Source: Ectocarpus siliculosus (Eukaryota > Sar > Phaeophyceae > Ectocarpales > Ectocarpaceae). From it: a stretch of DNA of 64,000 nucleotides. Positions 1 through 12,800 of the stretch are shown one piece after another (position 1 is the first letter of the stretch; every line of letters begins with the position of its first letter). The translations under genes and the position numbers were made by a program. The stretch lies in contig FN649736.1 in NCBI GenBank assembly GCA_000310025.1, positions 4,045,861 through 4,109,860 of the forward strand, given 5' to 3'. The notes under the pieces are model-generated. The model made no database searches, was not told the DNA's origin, and saw only the letters and a program-made list of their open reading frames with translations.

Positions 1-1424
1 CGCCCCCTCCCCGGGGGGGGGGGGGGGGGGGGGGGCTCCGCGTCTCAAATGCACAGCAGCAGCTACACCACCACCCGGGCCTTACCTATCAAGGTAGACG
101 AAGGTGTGTGTCGGTGATGCCTGCCCCCCCCGAAGAAGGACCTGGATGAGCATGTTAGACCGCCAGCACGGGTCGACGGGCGCCTGCTCCGCGGTGTCTC
201 CATCAGCAGCAGCAGCAGCAGCAGCAGCAGCATCACCACCCTGGGTGGTGGCGTCATCGAGCGCATGATCTCCGTCGAGCCAGGCCTGAAGGTCCTCCAC
301 GTCCTCTCGGGAGGAGACGCGACTCGACAGGTCGGCTGGGGCGGCGGAGGAGCGGCCAGCGCGGTGGTTGTCGGTATTGATGGGGGGCTGTAAATAATAC
401 CGTAGATCGTTCGTCCTTTTCACAAGACACTTATCCGGGAAGCTTGGCTAACAAGAGGTGGTGACATTCCTTGCTTACTGACTTCTGGCAACCTGTGACA
501 AAGCTGTAGTTACTTGTCACCAACCCGGCAGAGGTCAACAACAAGGCCTGCAAGACTCCTATCGCTCTTCCACCAGAGCAGCACCTCTCTCCCTCCAATA
601 TGCCAAACACCCCAAAGGAAACGCCGCAGGGACCAAACTCGCGGGAGGAATTCCAAAAACTCTCCCGCAAGAAAAAGAGCATCACCTGCGATCCGCTGCA
701 AACTCGCGGGAATCCCAGTGGCTCCGTCCAAGTACGGGCATACCGGTGTCGGATCTAGCGGCAAGAGTGGCCAGAGGGCCTCCGGCAACGTCTTCTTGAT
801 TCTGCAGAAAATATAGAATCAAGGGGGGGGGAGGGGGGATACTCATGTAAACGCATGCCGTAGTTATTAGACCATCGACCTCCCATCCTGCAATGCCGGG
901 ACGGAGCGATACTGTATGCCGGGTTTTCGCCGGTCCAGGCTACGTTTCATAAGGAGGAGAGAATATGCTTGCACCTTACACCTTACACCAAGCAGCAGCC
1001 TCACACAACAGACCCAGCGTGTAGAACTCGCAGCAACAGCAGTGAGGAACACGACGGCAAACGGGTTCACCGCACCAACGCCCATCGCCCAAGCCCTTGC
1101 GACTCGAAGTATGACGACGGCTTGACCGAGATCAAATGAGTGTGATCATTCACCGTCCCCGCTTTCTTTCTTTCTTCCTTCCTTTCGGGTGTGTGTGTGT
1201 TTTTTTCGCCGCTGAGCCCCCCCCCCCCCCCCCCAGACACGCCTGCAAGTACCTGTCGGTGTAGCTCAGCTTCACCAGCGCAGCCAGGACGTTCGACACG
1301 AACACCCTCTGAGCGTTGTCTGGTTGCAGTTCCACCACGTTGCACCAGTGCTTCCAGAAAGGCCACTTGTACTCGGTGTTCTTGAGGTGGTCGGCGAACC
1401 TGTGGAGGCGTTACATCAACAGTC

Positions 1425-1456
<32 letters not shown>

Positions 1457-4400
1457 CGGTAGTGTGAGAATGATTCTGCGTCTCCCGTACCCCAAAACAA
1501 GTCCCCGCGGCACTAACCACTGCCCTAGGTATTGAATACACGTCCGTCACCTCCCACATTGCAGCGCGTGGGAGGAATCGTACCATGGAATCGTACCGTA
1601 CCGTGCACGTTCACGAGATGGGACGAAAACACACAGCCTCTCACCAAGTCCCGAACCGTGACGCCACCGTGGAATCAAGTCGTTCCAGCTCGTCGAACAG
1701 CCGCCCCGTGCAGTACGATACCGCGGCAGGAGCCTGCAGGTACATAGAGGTCGGGGCGTGGCAGCGGTGGCGTGGACACCAACCAGACCGCGTGCGGAGA
1801 AAGAAGATGAAGATCCGTGAGACGAGGCGAAGAGATACGTGGCGCAAACAGAACACATTCAACCGCGGCTTCAAGCCTCTGCTTCGGGGTAATATTGAAG
1901 GCTGCAACACCACCTGCGACGGGGTGTATTCCATGTGTGACCCGCGATCGGCGCTCCTCCGTCGGTGACATGTAGCTACGACAGTGGAGGAATTGCGCCG
2001 TGCGCTTGAGGAATCTGCAAGCGACGGCAAATAAATGTTGTTCTTGTCTTCACATTAAAAACCGTTCCGATCTCTCTACCCGTACTAGTCTGAACGCCTG
2101 ACGCGGCCGGTTCCCGTGGTCACAGGCCAACTTACCCCCCAAAAAGGTGACTAAATAGAATGGACGCGAAATGAAGTTATAGAAGAAAAAAAGACAGCGT
2201 CACAGCGCTAGTGGATGCTCCAACACCGCCGAATGACACCGACCCACGGAAGCTCTTGTTGCAATCGATCTAGACAACCCTCGCTGAAATCGAACGTCTT
2301 CTCTGTGTAGGGACTTGCCTCTTTGGGCACGATGCGGCACAGCTCCAAGATCGTGCGGTGGCAGGAAATCGCCAGGTGCTCCGCCGCGGGTAACTTTTCG
2401 AGTCAAGAAAAAAAAATATTGCGAGGAGGCGTGATTCCCCAGGGGGGGGGCGGGGCGTTAGCACGACAACGACGAGGAAAGAAATTCTGAGGCTCTCGTG
2501 CCTTTAACCATCGCCAGTGGTGTAGCACGAACCAGCTGGCACGCCGTGTAAATGTTCAACGTACACGCAGTCCCTGGAGACCAAATCGAGCCATGAGACA
2601 AGAAGAGCTTGAGGCACTAGCCTGCTCCGGTGAGCTGCCCTGTGTCAAGCCCTCTCTTCTCCCATCCGGCACGAGCTACACTAAATACTCGCTGAATGAA
2701 ATTCGAATAGACCTATCTTACTCCCACAAGATCCCATCTTACTCCGTCAACATCGTATCTTATACTCAGACAAGACAAGATCGTATCCCACTTCGGCAGG
2801 ACCATACCTTGACCCAGATGAGACTCGACAACGTTGCACCATAACATCGTATCATAACATCGTATCTTACTGCACGACAAGAATCGTGGGGGGGGAGGGG
2901 TACAGCCCTTCCGTGCATACTTGTTGGCGATTTGCCGCAATACCCGAGGACGACAAGCAGCAGAGGTTCTGCACCCGTCAAAAAAGGGGTCACGAAATAC
3001 TGTGTGGCGCTCTCAGTCTCACCTGGAGCATGGCCAGGAACAAAACCTCCGTGATCAGGTAGGCCACCTGGCACCCGCTCGGAGCCGAGTCGCGAATGCT
3101 GACCAGCTGGTCCACAAGCATGGCCCACTTGCCAACCTGTCCGAAAAATGACAACCACCAGCAGGGGCAAACTTGAGAAAACGACGGACAGCAACTTGCC
3201 GGAGTACAAGCCGTGAGAATCTCCGCTTGTTTTTTTTTAACTCGACCCATTTTTTCTGTTTATTTTTCACCCTCGGCTACTTTACAGGAACTTTTTCAGA
3301 TTTAATGGTGGTTAACCCGTTCCGAATTGTTTTCCCCGGGTCGAACCACTTCCAGTACGAACGCCATGCAACACAAGAAAGGAGGGGTCGATATCTTCCG
3401 GCACACAGTGGGACTGTCAAACAAAGTTCTCTCGTGCTTCAAACGTAGCCACTGCACTGAAAAGCTCGCGCTAGCTCAACGCCCACGCTTGGCGCTTCGC
3501 TCCACGACCGTCTTCCAGTATAGTGCTATAATAGTACCTCTTGCTCTGAAAGAAGGGTCGGGCGCATGGGTTATAGACCTCACATCATGTGGATTCGGGT
3601 CGGGCGCATAGGCTAGACTTCACACTATGTGGACTTCGGGTACGTCCAAAGTTAAGCTGCGGCGTCGAAGTGACTCCCCGCGTTTCAATGCAATTGACTA
3701 CTGTACTGACCTTCGTGCCATCGGCTCGACACACAGGCTGGAAGCAGGCCAGGATATCCTTGCAGTACTCCACCAGCACGACACGCTGTACAGTACAGTA
3801 GCGACAACAAAAAAAAGCAGACATGGGAGTCAACACAACTCAGGCCCATCATGTGGGGGCGCCACGATACTACCAAGGTGAACAACTGCGGCCGGGATGA
3901 ATACTGTAAATAATTGATGCGAGTACCACAACAAGCAAGAGGCTTGAACAGTGTTTTGCTGCGTAGACAGAGCACCGAGGACAGGCACAACCACGGCTTG
4001 AACAGGCGTTATCCATCAGACAGAGCGCAGAGCACACATAAGCCACCCAACATCTCTCTGTAAGGGTGGCCGATCTATCCGTCGCAAAGGCCTAGTCGAA
4101 AAAGCGTCCATGTATATTTATCCAACGCTTGGCACGGGTGCTTGGCCTCCTTCTTAAACCTCCTAGTACCCAGTCCCTCCGCAAAAACAAATGCCGAAAA
4201 AATTTGTCAGCCATTGGTCGAGGGGCTACAGTCCCTCCAAAGAATCTGAGCTCCTTGCCAGATAAAGGGTGGCTTGGCTTCAGTATAAAAAGTGTCCCCA
4301 CGTGTTTTGGGGACACTTTTCATACTGAAGCCAAGTCAGCAAATTGTTCCAGTACCAGGCGATGTACAGCTTTACGACCCAGGGGGCACGCGGGTTGGGA

Positions 4401-7400
4401 GATGTGCACAGCAAGTCAGAGGCCCAGGAGAGGCATCACACAGCATCATATCACACAGCGTACCACCTCAGCCAAGCATGGTAGACCAAGGGTTCTCACG
4501 TGCGTTTCACACAGCGGAGCCTATGTTGACTACAGTGCGGTAAATAGGCCTTTGAGAGCTGTGTCCCAAAGTGTCCCCAAAGTGTCCCCATTTGGGCTTC
4601 CAGTACTAGGAGGGTTAAACAGGATATCCGGACATCACGAAGCGAGTTCAAAGACTTCCCCCACCAAGAGCGATCTATACACCCAACGCTTGCCGCGCAT
4701 AATGTGCCTGACCTCCTTCTTAGGCAGGAGCTCCGGACAGCAGGAAGCTGGTCCGACACCGTCATCCTCGTCGAACAGGTCTCGCTCTCCCATGATACCC
4801 AAAGCATAGCTCCAGTCGGGGCGGTCTGCGGGACTGTAGAGGCGAAAAAAAAGCGAAAAAAACAAAACATCAAAAACAAACAAAAAATCTGACCGAAAAA
4901 GAAGGCGGTCTGTGGGACTGTTGAAGCGAAAAAAAGAGAAACGAAATAAACCAAGCATCAAAAACAAAAAAGAATCCGACCGAAAAAAGAAGCCCGGCAG
5001 TGAAGACTGCTGTAATCGCCATCTGCGCATTCGTCCCGCACACCCTCTCGCGGCATTTCGGCAGCAAGGTGATTCACACATCCCAACGCCGCCAAAACCG
5101 AGCAACAACAACAACGACGACAACAACAGCGAGTCGCAAGCAAAACGAACAACAACAACAACAACAACAACGTCGTCTTCTCTATGTTCCTCCTTCGCGC
5201 ACCCACCTCGTGGTGCCAACGTCCACGCCAGCGCAGGCGGCCATCTCGCACGGCCCCATGCCCGTCAACTCCGCCGGGATCGTATCCGAAGTAACAAAGT
5301 CGTCCGGCAGCGACAGGCTGCTGAGGTTCGAGAGCCTCGGCTCTGCCGTCGGGGTTTTCCACACCCGAGGCGTCGCCCGCGGCAGGTCGTCCTCGTTCCA
5401 GCCGCTGTCATGCAGCGCGCTCACGACCTCCCACAGGATGGAGAGGCTGTCCTCCATGGGCTGCTTGGGTTGGTCGCCTTGGCGGTCTTCTCCATCGGCC
5501 CCGGGGTTTCCACCCTGTCGCAGCAGGCGAGGCGCGAAACGGTCGGGGTTGTCTAAGAGGGGGAAGAAGGAGGGTGGACACTTGAAAAACAAATTGGTAA
5601 GGTGGATAGAGCGCAAAATGAGCTGTTGTATCCCCAGAGGACAAATAATAATGCTCCGCACTGATCTGCCTGCCATCGCGCTTGTTTGAGGATTTTCTGA
5701 GCCCGTTCCTTGTTTCCGTTTGATTGCTAGACGTGTGTGCCCGGTTATTGGGTAGTTGGCCTGCGACCACGGAAGGCGCCCGACTCAATTGGTCCAATAC
5801 GGGTATTTCGAAGGTACTGAGAAGAGACTGGAACGATTTGTTCATGTACAGACAGCAACAACAACACGTGGGTTGGCACGTTTTTCATTGGCTAGCCGTA
5901 TCGCGCGGTCCATGCTCACGAAAGACGTCGACGGACGTCCTTCTAAACTGGGGCAACAGGAGGTATTCAAGAACAAAATACACACACGGGACACACGTAC
6001 ACACCTTCCCGCGGTTACAAGAAAAAGGGAGGGGGGGGGCACTCACCGCAGAGGCTTGCGGTATTCTTTATGGCCTCCAATCGGAGCTCTTCTCACATGT
6101 GGACAGACAAAGGCTGCAGGTAAGCGTCGGTCCTCCGAGAGAACGGTGTGGACGGGAACCCAAAAATGAAAAAGAAACCTCTACAGCATGGAGAACGTCG
6201 CACGCACGCACACCTGGGCTTCCTCCTCTTCTTCGTCGTCTTCCGGCGTGACGAACACCGCTCTCAGGCTGTTGAGGCGGAATGGCGCGTGACGCCCGGA
6301 CATGAACAACCGCAGCTCGTCCATAAGGTTGCTGAATCCCGCAACCCACGCCTTGAAAACAAGCGAGAGAGCAAACGAGATAAAAACAAAAACAGGACAA
6401 ATTTGGAACCAAGAGAATATAAGCCGGGTAGCACATGTGACGAAAAATACAACTCATTTTGTCGAATACACCTGAAACTCGTTTTTCTCGAATAGTCCGC
6501 ACCCGGCAGGAACAGACACGCCTCGGCGGCAAGAGTGTTAGAGAACAGACGCAGCAGAGACGGGGCATCAAACACATATCTCGCCCACGGGAAGATACTT
6601 GCTGTTGTAGCTATCGTCCGTTCGAAGTAGCAAGGACGGCCGGGTCGCCAACGACAAACCATCGCCGCAGCCCGAACCATCACCGCAACGTCATGAAGGA
6701 AAAATCCGCCCGACATACTATAAAATAACAACAAATCCCGGGCAAAAAAAACAGCCTTAGGATCACCGCAAGATTGCTTGTTGTTCTTGCCTTGGAGAGA
6801 GTGGGTCCGACGCGCAGAACGGCCGAGAGCACCATGTAGGCGACCATGTCGCGGCATGGCTGCCGCACTCGGCGGACCTCCGTCTTGACGTAGCCGGCGC
6901 AGAGCATGGCGAGCATGTCCCCGTACTCCTGGGCCTCCACTAGACCGCAGTTCAGAAGCTCTCCCAGGAACCGCAGCAGGAGCTTCGCCCTTATGAACCC
7001 GCCCTGCATTGACGTTGTACATCACACACACACTTTGAAACTTACATGCCGGCAGTTCGGAGGGTTTGTACTCATGTAACCGCATGCCGTAGACCTCGCA
7101 TCCCTACAATGCCGAGACGGAGCGTTTTCCGCCCGCCCAGGCTACGTTGTTCCGCAAAGGATGGCGTTTCGGAGTCGAGGGGCCACAACTCTTTCGTGAC
7201 GGCAGGCAGGCAGGCAGGCAAGCAGCCGCAGTGCAAAAATCGACCACCGTCACCGACGAAGCAGCTGTTGCGTCTCCGCAGGGGCAATCAACGCTACCGA
7301 GGGCGTGCGCGGCGTGCCTACCTTCCGAAGAGCCTCGGCGAAGGCATGGCAACACCCGTCCACCACCAAGCGCCCGAAAGACGGACCATCCTCCCGAGAG

Positions 7401-9385
7401 TCCGCCGCGTCGTCCGTGACCATGGAGTCCCTGGCGGTAGCGGCGTTACCATCATTATCATCACCCCCGCCGCCGTCCCCCCCGCCTTCCCGCTCACGGC
7501 TGCCGGAGCGCTTCGGCGACTTGGCCGACGCCACGCACAGCGCCGTCGTTAAGGCGTACACCTTTTGCGGGACGGTGATTTCGGAGATCGCACGCGGCCG
7601 AGCTCGTGTGTGTGAGAAGGGGACGACACATAACTACTGGTAAGGATTCTTGCGAAGACGAACTGACTACCGCGAGAGCGTTATACCTATGATATTTTCA
7701 ATCATTTAGAACGAAAGCTGGTGGATGTATTGTAAGATGACAATATACCGTCCTATTCTTAACCGTCAAGTATGCCGGCTAGGGACCAACGCGGATGCAT
7801 GACACGTGAAAATGGCACACGTTACACAGCAGCAGCTGCACTCCGTGTGGCATTCTGCACCTGTCTTCTCCGTGCTACAGTCATGTGATGAACGGGACTC
7901 TTTTTAGCCTGGGGAGTACAGAACGCGCCACAACTTAAGAAGGAAAGAACGAAAGAACCCCTCACTATGGCCGAGGATCGTTTCTCTCATGGGGAACCCC
8001 CACGGTGACTATATAGGTTCCAGTGTAGTATTCTTGACTGAGTACCTGTTCTTGTGGACAAGCTCTTAGAAATTGGACCTGATGAGGCTCAAGTCCTTCT
8101 TGACTGCGGATACAAGTTCTTCAGTGGTAGCGAGTTTCAGTAGTCAACCTTCGACCTCCAACGCAGGCACGCACGTGGTGAAATCAATGCCCTCTCTCAC
8201 CGGCGTCTGGATGCTCAGCGTCCCTGCCGCCTCCACCAGCAAGGTGGCCACGTCCTCCATATCGGCGCCGCCATCTAGGTACCGCCTCGCCGACAGCATG
8301 CGGGCCAACTCCACGGCCCGCTCTTCCGGCGGGTCCTTGGCGTAACCGCTGCGGGGCTCCGCAGGCTGCAATTTTATTGGGGGCACACCCCGCACGTTGC
8401 AATCGATGATAAGATTCTTCATGCTCGAGAGCAAACAAACGGGTGCTAGTGCTAGCAGCTCTTGGCTATCGATGTTGGCGTCAACGTGTTCACTAGGGCT
8501 GCAATACAGCAGTCAGAGGCGTGCGGAGTCTCTATAATAGCGGCTTAAAATGTTGAGGACAAATTCATCTGGAGTTTTGTTCCAGGAGGACGTGGCGTTG
8601 GCGTCACTGCCGATGGCTATAGGGGAAACTTACCTTTGCCTATTAGTCCGTTCCTGAGCACACACATTCATCTACTCCTATTGTCTCCCGTCGACACAAC
8701 CCCAAGTAGCATAGTTTTCTCCAACTTTTGCCTTGAATCGCCCCCCCCGTGTTTAAAACCCGAGAGGCCAGACAGAGGGGAATCTTGTACATGCATGCTT
8801 CTGAGATCTATCTGTGTGCTGCAATCCATGGGTGACCCAAAGGATATCACGCCACGCCTGTGACCGATTTTGCAAAGCTCGAAGGCTCCGAAGCAGGCAA
8901 GGTGGCGGTGCCGAATGTGGCGGCATTGGAACCTTCTCGTCGAGAGGGTTGCTGACAACGTATCATGTCATTCATACGTTCTCTTCATGTGGTGGTGGAG
9001 CACCGAGCCTTGACTAATCGGTACAAGGGGGGTATGGTATCTTGCGTCATCTGCTGTAGTCGAGGTCTACTGCTAAGCACTCTCTACGAACAAGTGAAGG
9101 AGTGGATAAAAGGGAGTCGTATGTACGTCCGAACGGTGTGAACTCAGCCCAGGACACGCCGACCCCCTCAGCACACACAGAAGAAAACGAATGAAAGCAA
9201 CCGCCGGAGGCAGAGCCGTACCACAACATACATACCTCCGCAAGAAGTTGCTTGATTGCTCGTAGCTTTCCCGCTCTCGGATCTTCCCGCCCTCCGCTGT
9301 GCCGCCTGTTGCCATTGCCATAGGCGCTGCCGGATGAGTACCTCCGGCCCGGTGGACTCCGACTTCTCTCACGACTGACAGGCAA
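1..9385 (-). CDS. NCBP1: Nuclear cap-binding protein subunit 1 (CBP80), 3' truncated by window edge
   Basis: CBP80 is the large, all-helical subunit of the nuclear cap-binding complex. It stabilises the small subunit on the m7G cap and links capped RNA to splicing and export. I see 14 minus-strand exons: 9236-9385, 8201-8365, 7322-7633, 6791-7003, 6214-6351, 6047-6086, 5207-5552, 4713-4833, 3023-3136, 2319-2393, 1645-1733, 1253-1399, 686-801 and 86-335. All junction phases agree, giving about 758 residues before the edge. The N-terminus is Arg/Ser rich. Family landmarks are the MIF4G segment RFLGELLNCG (6.9 kb), the second-domain start ILWEVVSALHDSGW (5.4 kb), LITEVLFLAMLQLP across an intron, TWFADHLKNTEYKW, and VLLRGGQASPTHTFVYLD. 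The acceptor of the exon at 7633 is the least certain boundary. Introns at 6790 and 2318 use GC donors. The last visible exon ends in a strong GTAAGG donor, so more exons lie to the left. The product is longer than human CBP80 because of inserts, including a run of nine alanines. Confidence 0.9.
192..240 (-). repeat. CAG/CTG tract coding poly-alanine in CBP80
   Basis: An in-frame trinucleotide run inside the last visible CBP80 exon encodes nine consecutive alanines flanked by Asp. It lies in the linker between two helical segments, a place where length change is probably tolerated. A second CAG run sits at about 1425-1454 in the intron between the exons at 1253-1399 and 1645-1733, so repeat expansion is not limited to coding sequence. 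Confidence 0.85.
836..945 (-). repeat. Dispersed repeat ending in a poly-C/G tract, copy 1
   Basis: This copy reads on the minus strand in a CBP80 intron. It shares the motifs CATGCCGTAG, CAATGCCGGGACGGAGC and CCAGGCTACG-like blocks with copies at 7067-7145, 41860-42018 and 59803-59968. The end bearing ATGAGTA abuts a G/C homopolymer, here 825-838, which suggests a common mobile unit. No coding potential is seen. Confidence 0.6.
2036..2160 (+). repeat. GTT-tailed dispersed repeat, copy 1
   Basis: About 115 bp beginning at a GTTGTT run, followed by CTTCACATTAAAAACCGTTC, a Tyr-rich stretch, TACTRGTC and CGTGGTCACAGG. Related copies lie at 5745-5875 (minus), 31610-31715 (minus) and 36890-37050 (plus), with a weaker one near 39140-39195 (minus). 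Two copies are inside CBP80 introns. It is probably the end of a non-autonomous transposon. Confidence 0.6.
4154..4618. mobile_element. PiggyBac-like MITE with TTAA ends
   Basis: The 465-bp element starts TTAAACCTCCTAGTAC and ends with the inverse of TTAACCCTCCTAGTAC, a 16-bp terminal inverted repeat with one mismatch that includes the TTAA. TTAA target sites and CCC..GGG tips are hallmarks of the piggyBac superfamily. No transposase is present. It lies in the CBP80 intron between the exons at 4713 and 3136. Inside is a long hairpin at 4273-4335 with arms CTTGGCTTCAGTAT and its complement plus AAGTGTCCCC and its complement. A degraded, inverted relative is at 27240-27811. Confidence 0.7.
5745..5875 (-). 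repeat. GTT-tailed dispersed repeat, copy 2
   Basis: Read on the minus strand this matches the repeat at 2036-2160: a GTTGTTGTT run, then CGTTCCAGTCTC, TATTGGACCAA and CGTGGTCGCAGGCCAACTAC. It lies in the CBP80 intron upstream of the 5207-5552 exon. Confidence 0.6.
7067..7145 (-). repeat. Dispersed poly-C-associated repeat, copy 2 (short)
   Basis: A shortened copy of the repeat at 836-945, in the CBP80 intron upstream of the 6791-7003 exon. It keeps CGCATGCCGTAG, GACCTCGCATCCCTACAATG and GAGACGGAGCG but lacks the middle block. Confidence 0.55.
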
Positions 9386-9821
9386 TAGCAGCAGGAAGCA
9401 GCACTAGTGAGCGAGACCTATGAGCTGGCCCGAAGCGCTCGGTAGCTAGTGGACACTGCTGGAGATAGTCTACACATTTAAGACAGCAGGCCATCTTTCG
9501 AAAACTCTCTCACCTTCGCTTTGACATCTGTGTTCCCTGGTCACAACTGGTGGAAGTTGTGAGCTTAGAGGCCCGCCAGGGCGTGCGGTGTTTGCTTTGC
9601 TCGCTGTGAGTCGGTGCAGCGTGTAGCAAGCAAGGTCAGACTCGGCTGGGCCGCGCAACATCGCCCTGCAGTGGGGGCACCGTCTATCAACAACGCCTTG
9701 CTGAGGGGGGGGGGACCGTGGGGCAATCCCGCCATATCATGGTACCACACAGCACCACAGGACAGACAGCAGATGGCATGCCGTAGATATCAATTGCACC
9801 ACCTCCAGGCTTCGTGATATC
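9386..9821. promoter_or_regulatory. Shared intergenic region between divergent CBP80 and DNAAF5
   Basis: The 436 bp between the CBP80 ATG (9385, minus) and the DNAAF5 ATG (9822, plus) must hold both 5' UTRs and both promoters. No convincing TATA box or repeated operator is visible. A ten-base G run lies at about 9705-9715. The call rests on the head-to-head layout only. Confidence 0.55.
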
Positions 9822-12800
9822 ATGTCAAGCTCAAACCTGATGAGAGGTTCAGCTACCACCGACCAGGCTGAGCAGGCTTGGAAAGATATGAAAAGATGCG
9901 AGGCGGCGAAAACAAAGGCGTACGGATTGCGTGTGAAGAGGATTCTCAATGGATCCAAACAGGCGACGACAAGATCCGCACGAGGTACTTCGCGGTTGGA
10001 GCCCACAGGTGTCGAATCTCCAGCTTCAACGTTTAGCAATACCGGTGCATCTTGTTCTCGTGAGCCTTTCGGAGAAGGAGGGCAAGGAAAACCGATATCT
10101 ACAGGTACATAATCCACGTTCTGATTCATATATAGGTGGCGGCAGTCGTGCGGGGGACAACATGTACTTGTTGTACAGGCACTGCAGTGCCGCCTCACCT
10201 GTGTTCCTACACTTAATTGTAGACTTGGGGTTGTCCTGTAAAGACATCAGTTGCGACTTGGGTTAGCAAGAACTACGATATGGTAAGGATGTGTGTCGTT
10301 GGTGCTGGCACTGCTCTTGAAGTATGTATGTGATGGTTGGCACACTGCTGGTTCTTCTTTGACTTGGTCGGCGGGCAAAACCTTCACCACAAAATCCTCC
10401 CGTTCGACGCCTTTCGCAGAGACAAGATCCCCGCACGACGTCGCCAGCACCTTGCTGACTAGCTGGCAAAAATACACGAACGGGGCGGCTGATGGTGACG
10501 TGAGCACTAGGAAAACTGCAATGCAGCGGCTCGTCAGCAATTTGCATGAGGTAGTTCGACAAATCGGCGACGCACCGACTCCAGCGCAGAGTGCGCCATC
10601 CTCTGGCCCGAACGAGGCCCCGGCTTCATTTCTGGAAGAAGTGTTGGCGCTGTTGATGGAAGACTTGGCGAAAGTGGTCTTCAAGGGTCTGGCCGATCCT
10701 GCCGAAGCGTGTCGGTGAGACAATGGTCATGATAATTAGGTTCTGATAAGGTCAGGAAATGTTGCTGATGGATCGATCTGCCCTTGGTAAATACGAATAC
10801 CTTCGGCCACATGGTTACTGCTGTGACTTGCACTCGAAGACCGTAATATTATCCTGATATGGCTTCCGTCCAGCAAAACTTTGTGTTTTATTTCCCCACG
10901 CCTTGCAGGGAAGCTTCCATCAAAGCAGTGGCACTGTTCATGGAGCACGTGCCGGATCTCACACCACATCTGGCTTACCTGTTTCCTGTCCTGATGGCTC
11001 GTGCAGTCCCAGCGGGAAGTCTGTACGACCCATCGCTGGAACTTTTCGTCCACGATAATGACGAGCATGAAGCTTACAAACGGTGCGTTTTCCATATTAG
11101 GCATTCCCTTAGTGCATGATGTGGCTGCAGCTTTCTACGTACTATCCACAAATCCAGATCGGAAATTGCTATAAGTTAGTCTACCGAGATGCCTGACGTT
11201 CGGTAGTCATGAGAGTGACTACATACGGACGGTACATTCTCCAGAGGCGCATCGTTTAGCTAGTCTGCTTCTCATTCAAAACGATCCTTTAACTTTGCAG
11301 CATGAACCCATTGAGGCACGCGGTCCGGCCTGTTGTGCCGTGGCCTAGAGAACCTTTGGGTTAGAGTTGGGTTTAGGGTTAGGTTAGGGTTAGGGTCAAT
11401 GACGAACCACGATTGCTGCCACTTGTACGCAGGGGAAGGGCAACAGAGCGCCAGGACCAGCATCTTCCGCAAGTCCAGCACATCGCAGAAGGGAGTGAAG
11501 AGCTGCGTCTGTCTCTCTGTCGAATGGTCGGTCGCATGCTGGGGAAACTTATGGACAGGGGTACGATAGGGGTGCTTCGACCCTATCTAGACGACACGAT
11601 CCTGCTACTGGTGTCTCAATTCAGAGACCCTTACTCAGCGGTGAAGGTGGAAGCGCTATCCATCGTAACGACGCTGGTGCTGCATCCACATGTAGAACAG
11701 GTGAGAAGCGGATGTTCTGGATCCATTTGGTATCAAACACGTACTACTGTAGTTCCTCGGCGATTCAGCAACAAATCTGACGATGCCATCTTCATCTTGC
11801 TGATACACGCAGGGAATGAAATTCTACGCGGTGGGCATATCACGGGCGATTCTGCCGCACCTCCGGCACAGGTCAGTTCTTCTATTTTTACCCTGGGATA
11901 CCTCAACGCATTCTCACGAGCCCCTGAATGTAAGACAGAGTAGGAGTTCGGCGGAGAATCTTGATCTTTCCGGACAGTGACCTGACCCTCACATCCTTCT
12001 AGCAGAGCTTGCGGTACCTTTCCGGTGGGATTCACCGACCTGCCACAGAAACGTTGTGTACGACTCGCCCATTACTTTTTGGACTTCGGGGAGTTGGCGA
12101 AGTTGAGTGAACGTGCAAGCGCCCAGTGACACCAGAACATAGTGCTTAAGGTATCCGACGCCACGGTTCATCGAACCCTTACCAACGATGAATGTCGTCC
12201 GATCGAGGTGAAGCTCGCACTCCGAGTACCGCTTTAACACCTAGCTCTCCATACGTTGTCGTCTTTGCGGCTTTCGCGCAGGCACGCCAAGGTACGACTC
12301 GCTGCGATAAAGGCGCTTCGGCTGGCTGTGATGGTCCCCGACCGAGCGAAGGTCAAGGGTGCTGGTACATCAGCTATCGTTGACCTCGTGGGGTTTCGAG
12401 AAGACAACGTGCTTCCTATAGCAGCGTTCTACGGAAGAGGAGATACAACGGTCAACTACCTCGCGGAGGTGAGGTACCTACCGAATAGGTAGGACCCTAG
12501 CAGAAGATTTGCTATAAATATATGAACACACGCCCATTTCTCAATGAACCTGCGCTTTTTGCCTTCGTCTCGCAGTTGACAACAGATCGAAGCGTATCGG
12601 TGCGGGCGGAGACGACCGCAATGCTGAGCGACTGGCTCACTTCTCTTCCTGACAGGTGCGCACTTGACTCACAGAGGTACAGTATGTGAAGGAGTGGACT
12701 GAAAGGGAAAGAAGTATGGCGACTATTTATTTTTTCTTTAGTTCTCACACCCTGAACTTCCGCGCAGGTACGACCACCAGACGAGACTCCTGCCCTACGT

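Noticed and set aside
1990-2033. Plus-strand peptide TVEELRRALEESASDGK ending in a stop
   Set aside because: It is short, unsupported by splice sites, and lies antisense in a CBP80 intron.
6470-6640. Minus-strand frame with RYVFDAPSLLRLFSNTLAAE as a CBP80 exon
   Set aside because: The chain 6791-7003 to 6214-6351 keeps phase and matches the family without it.
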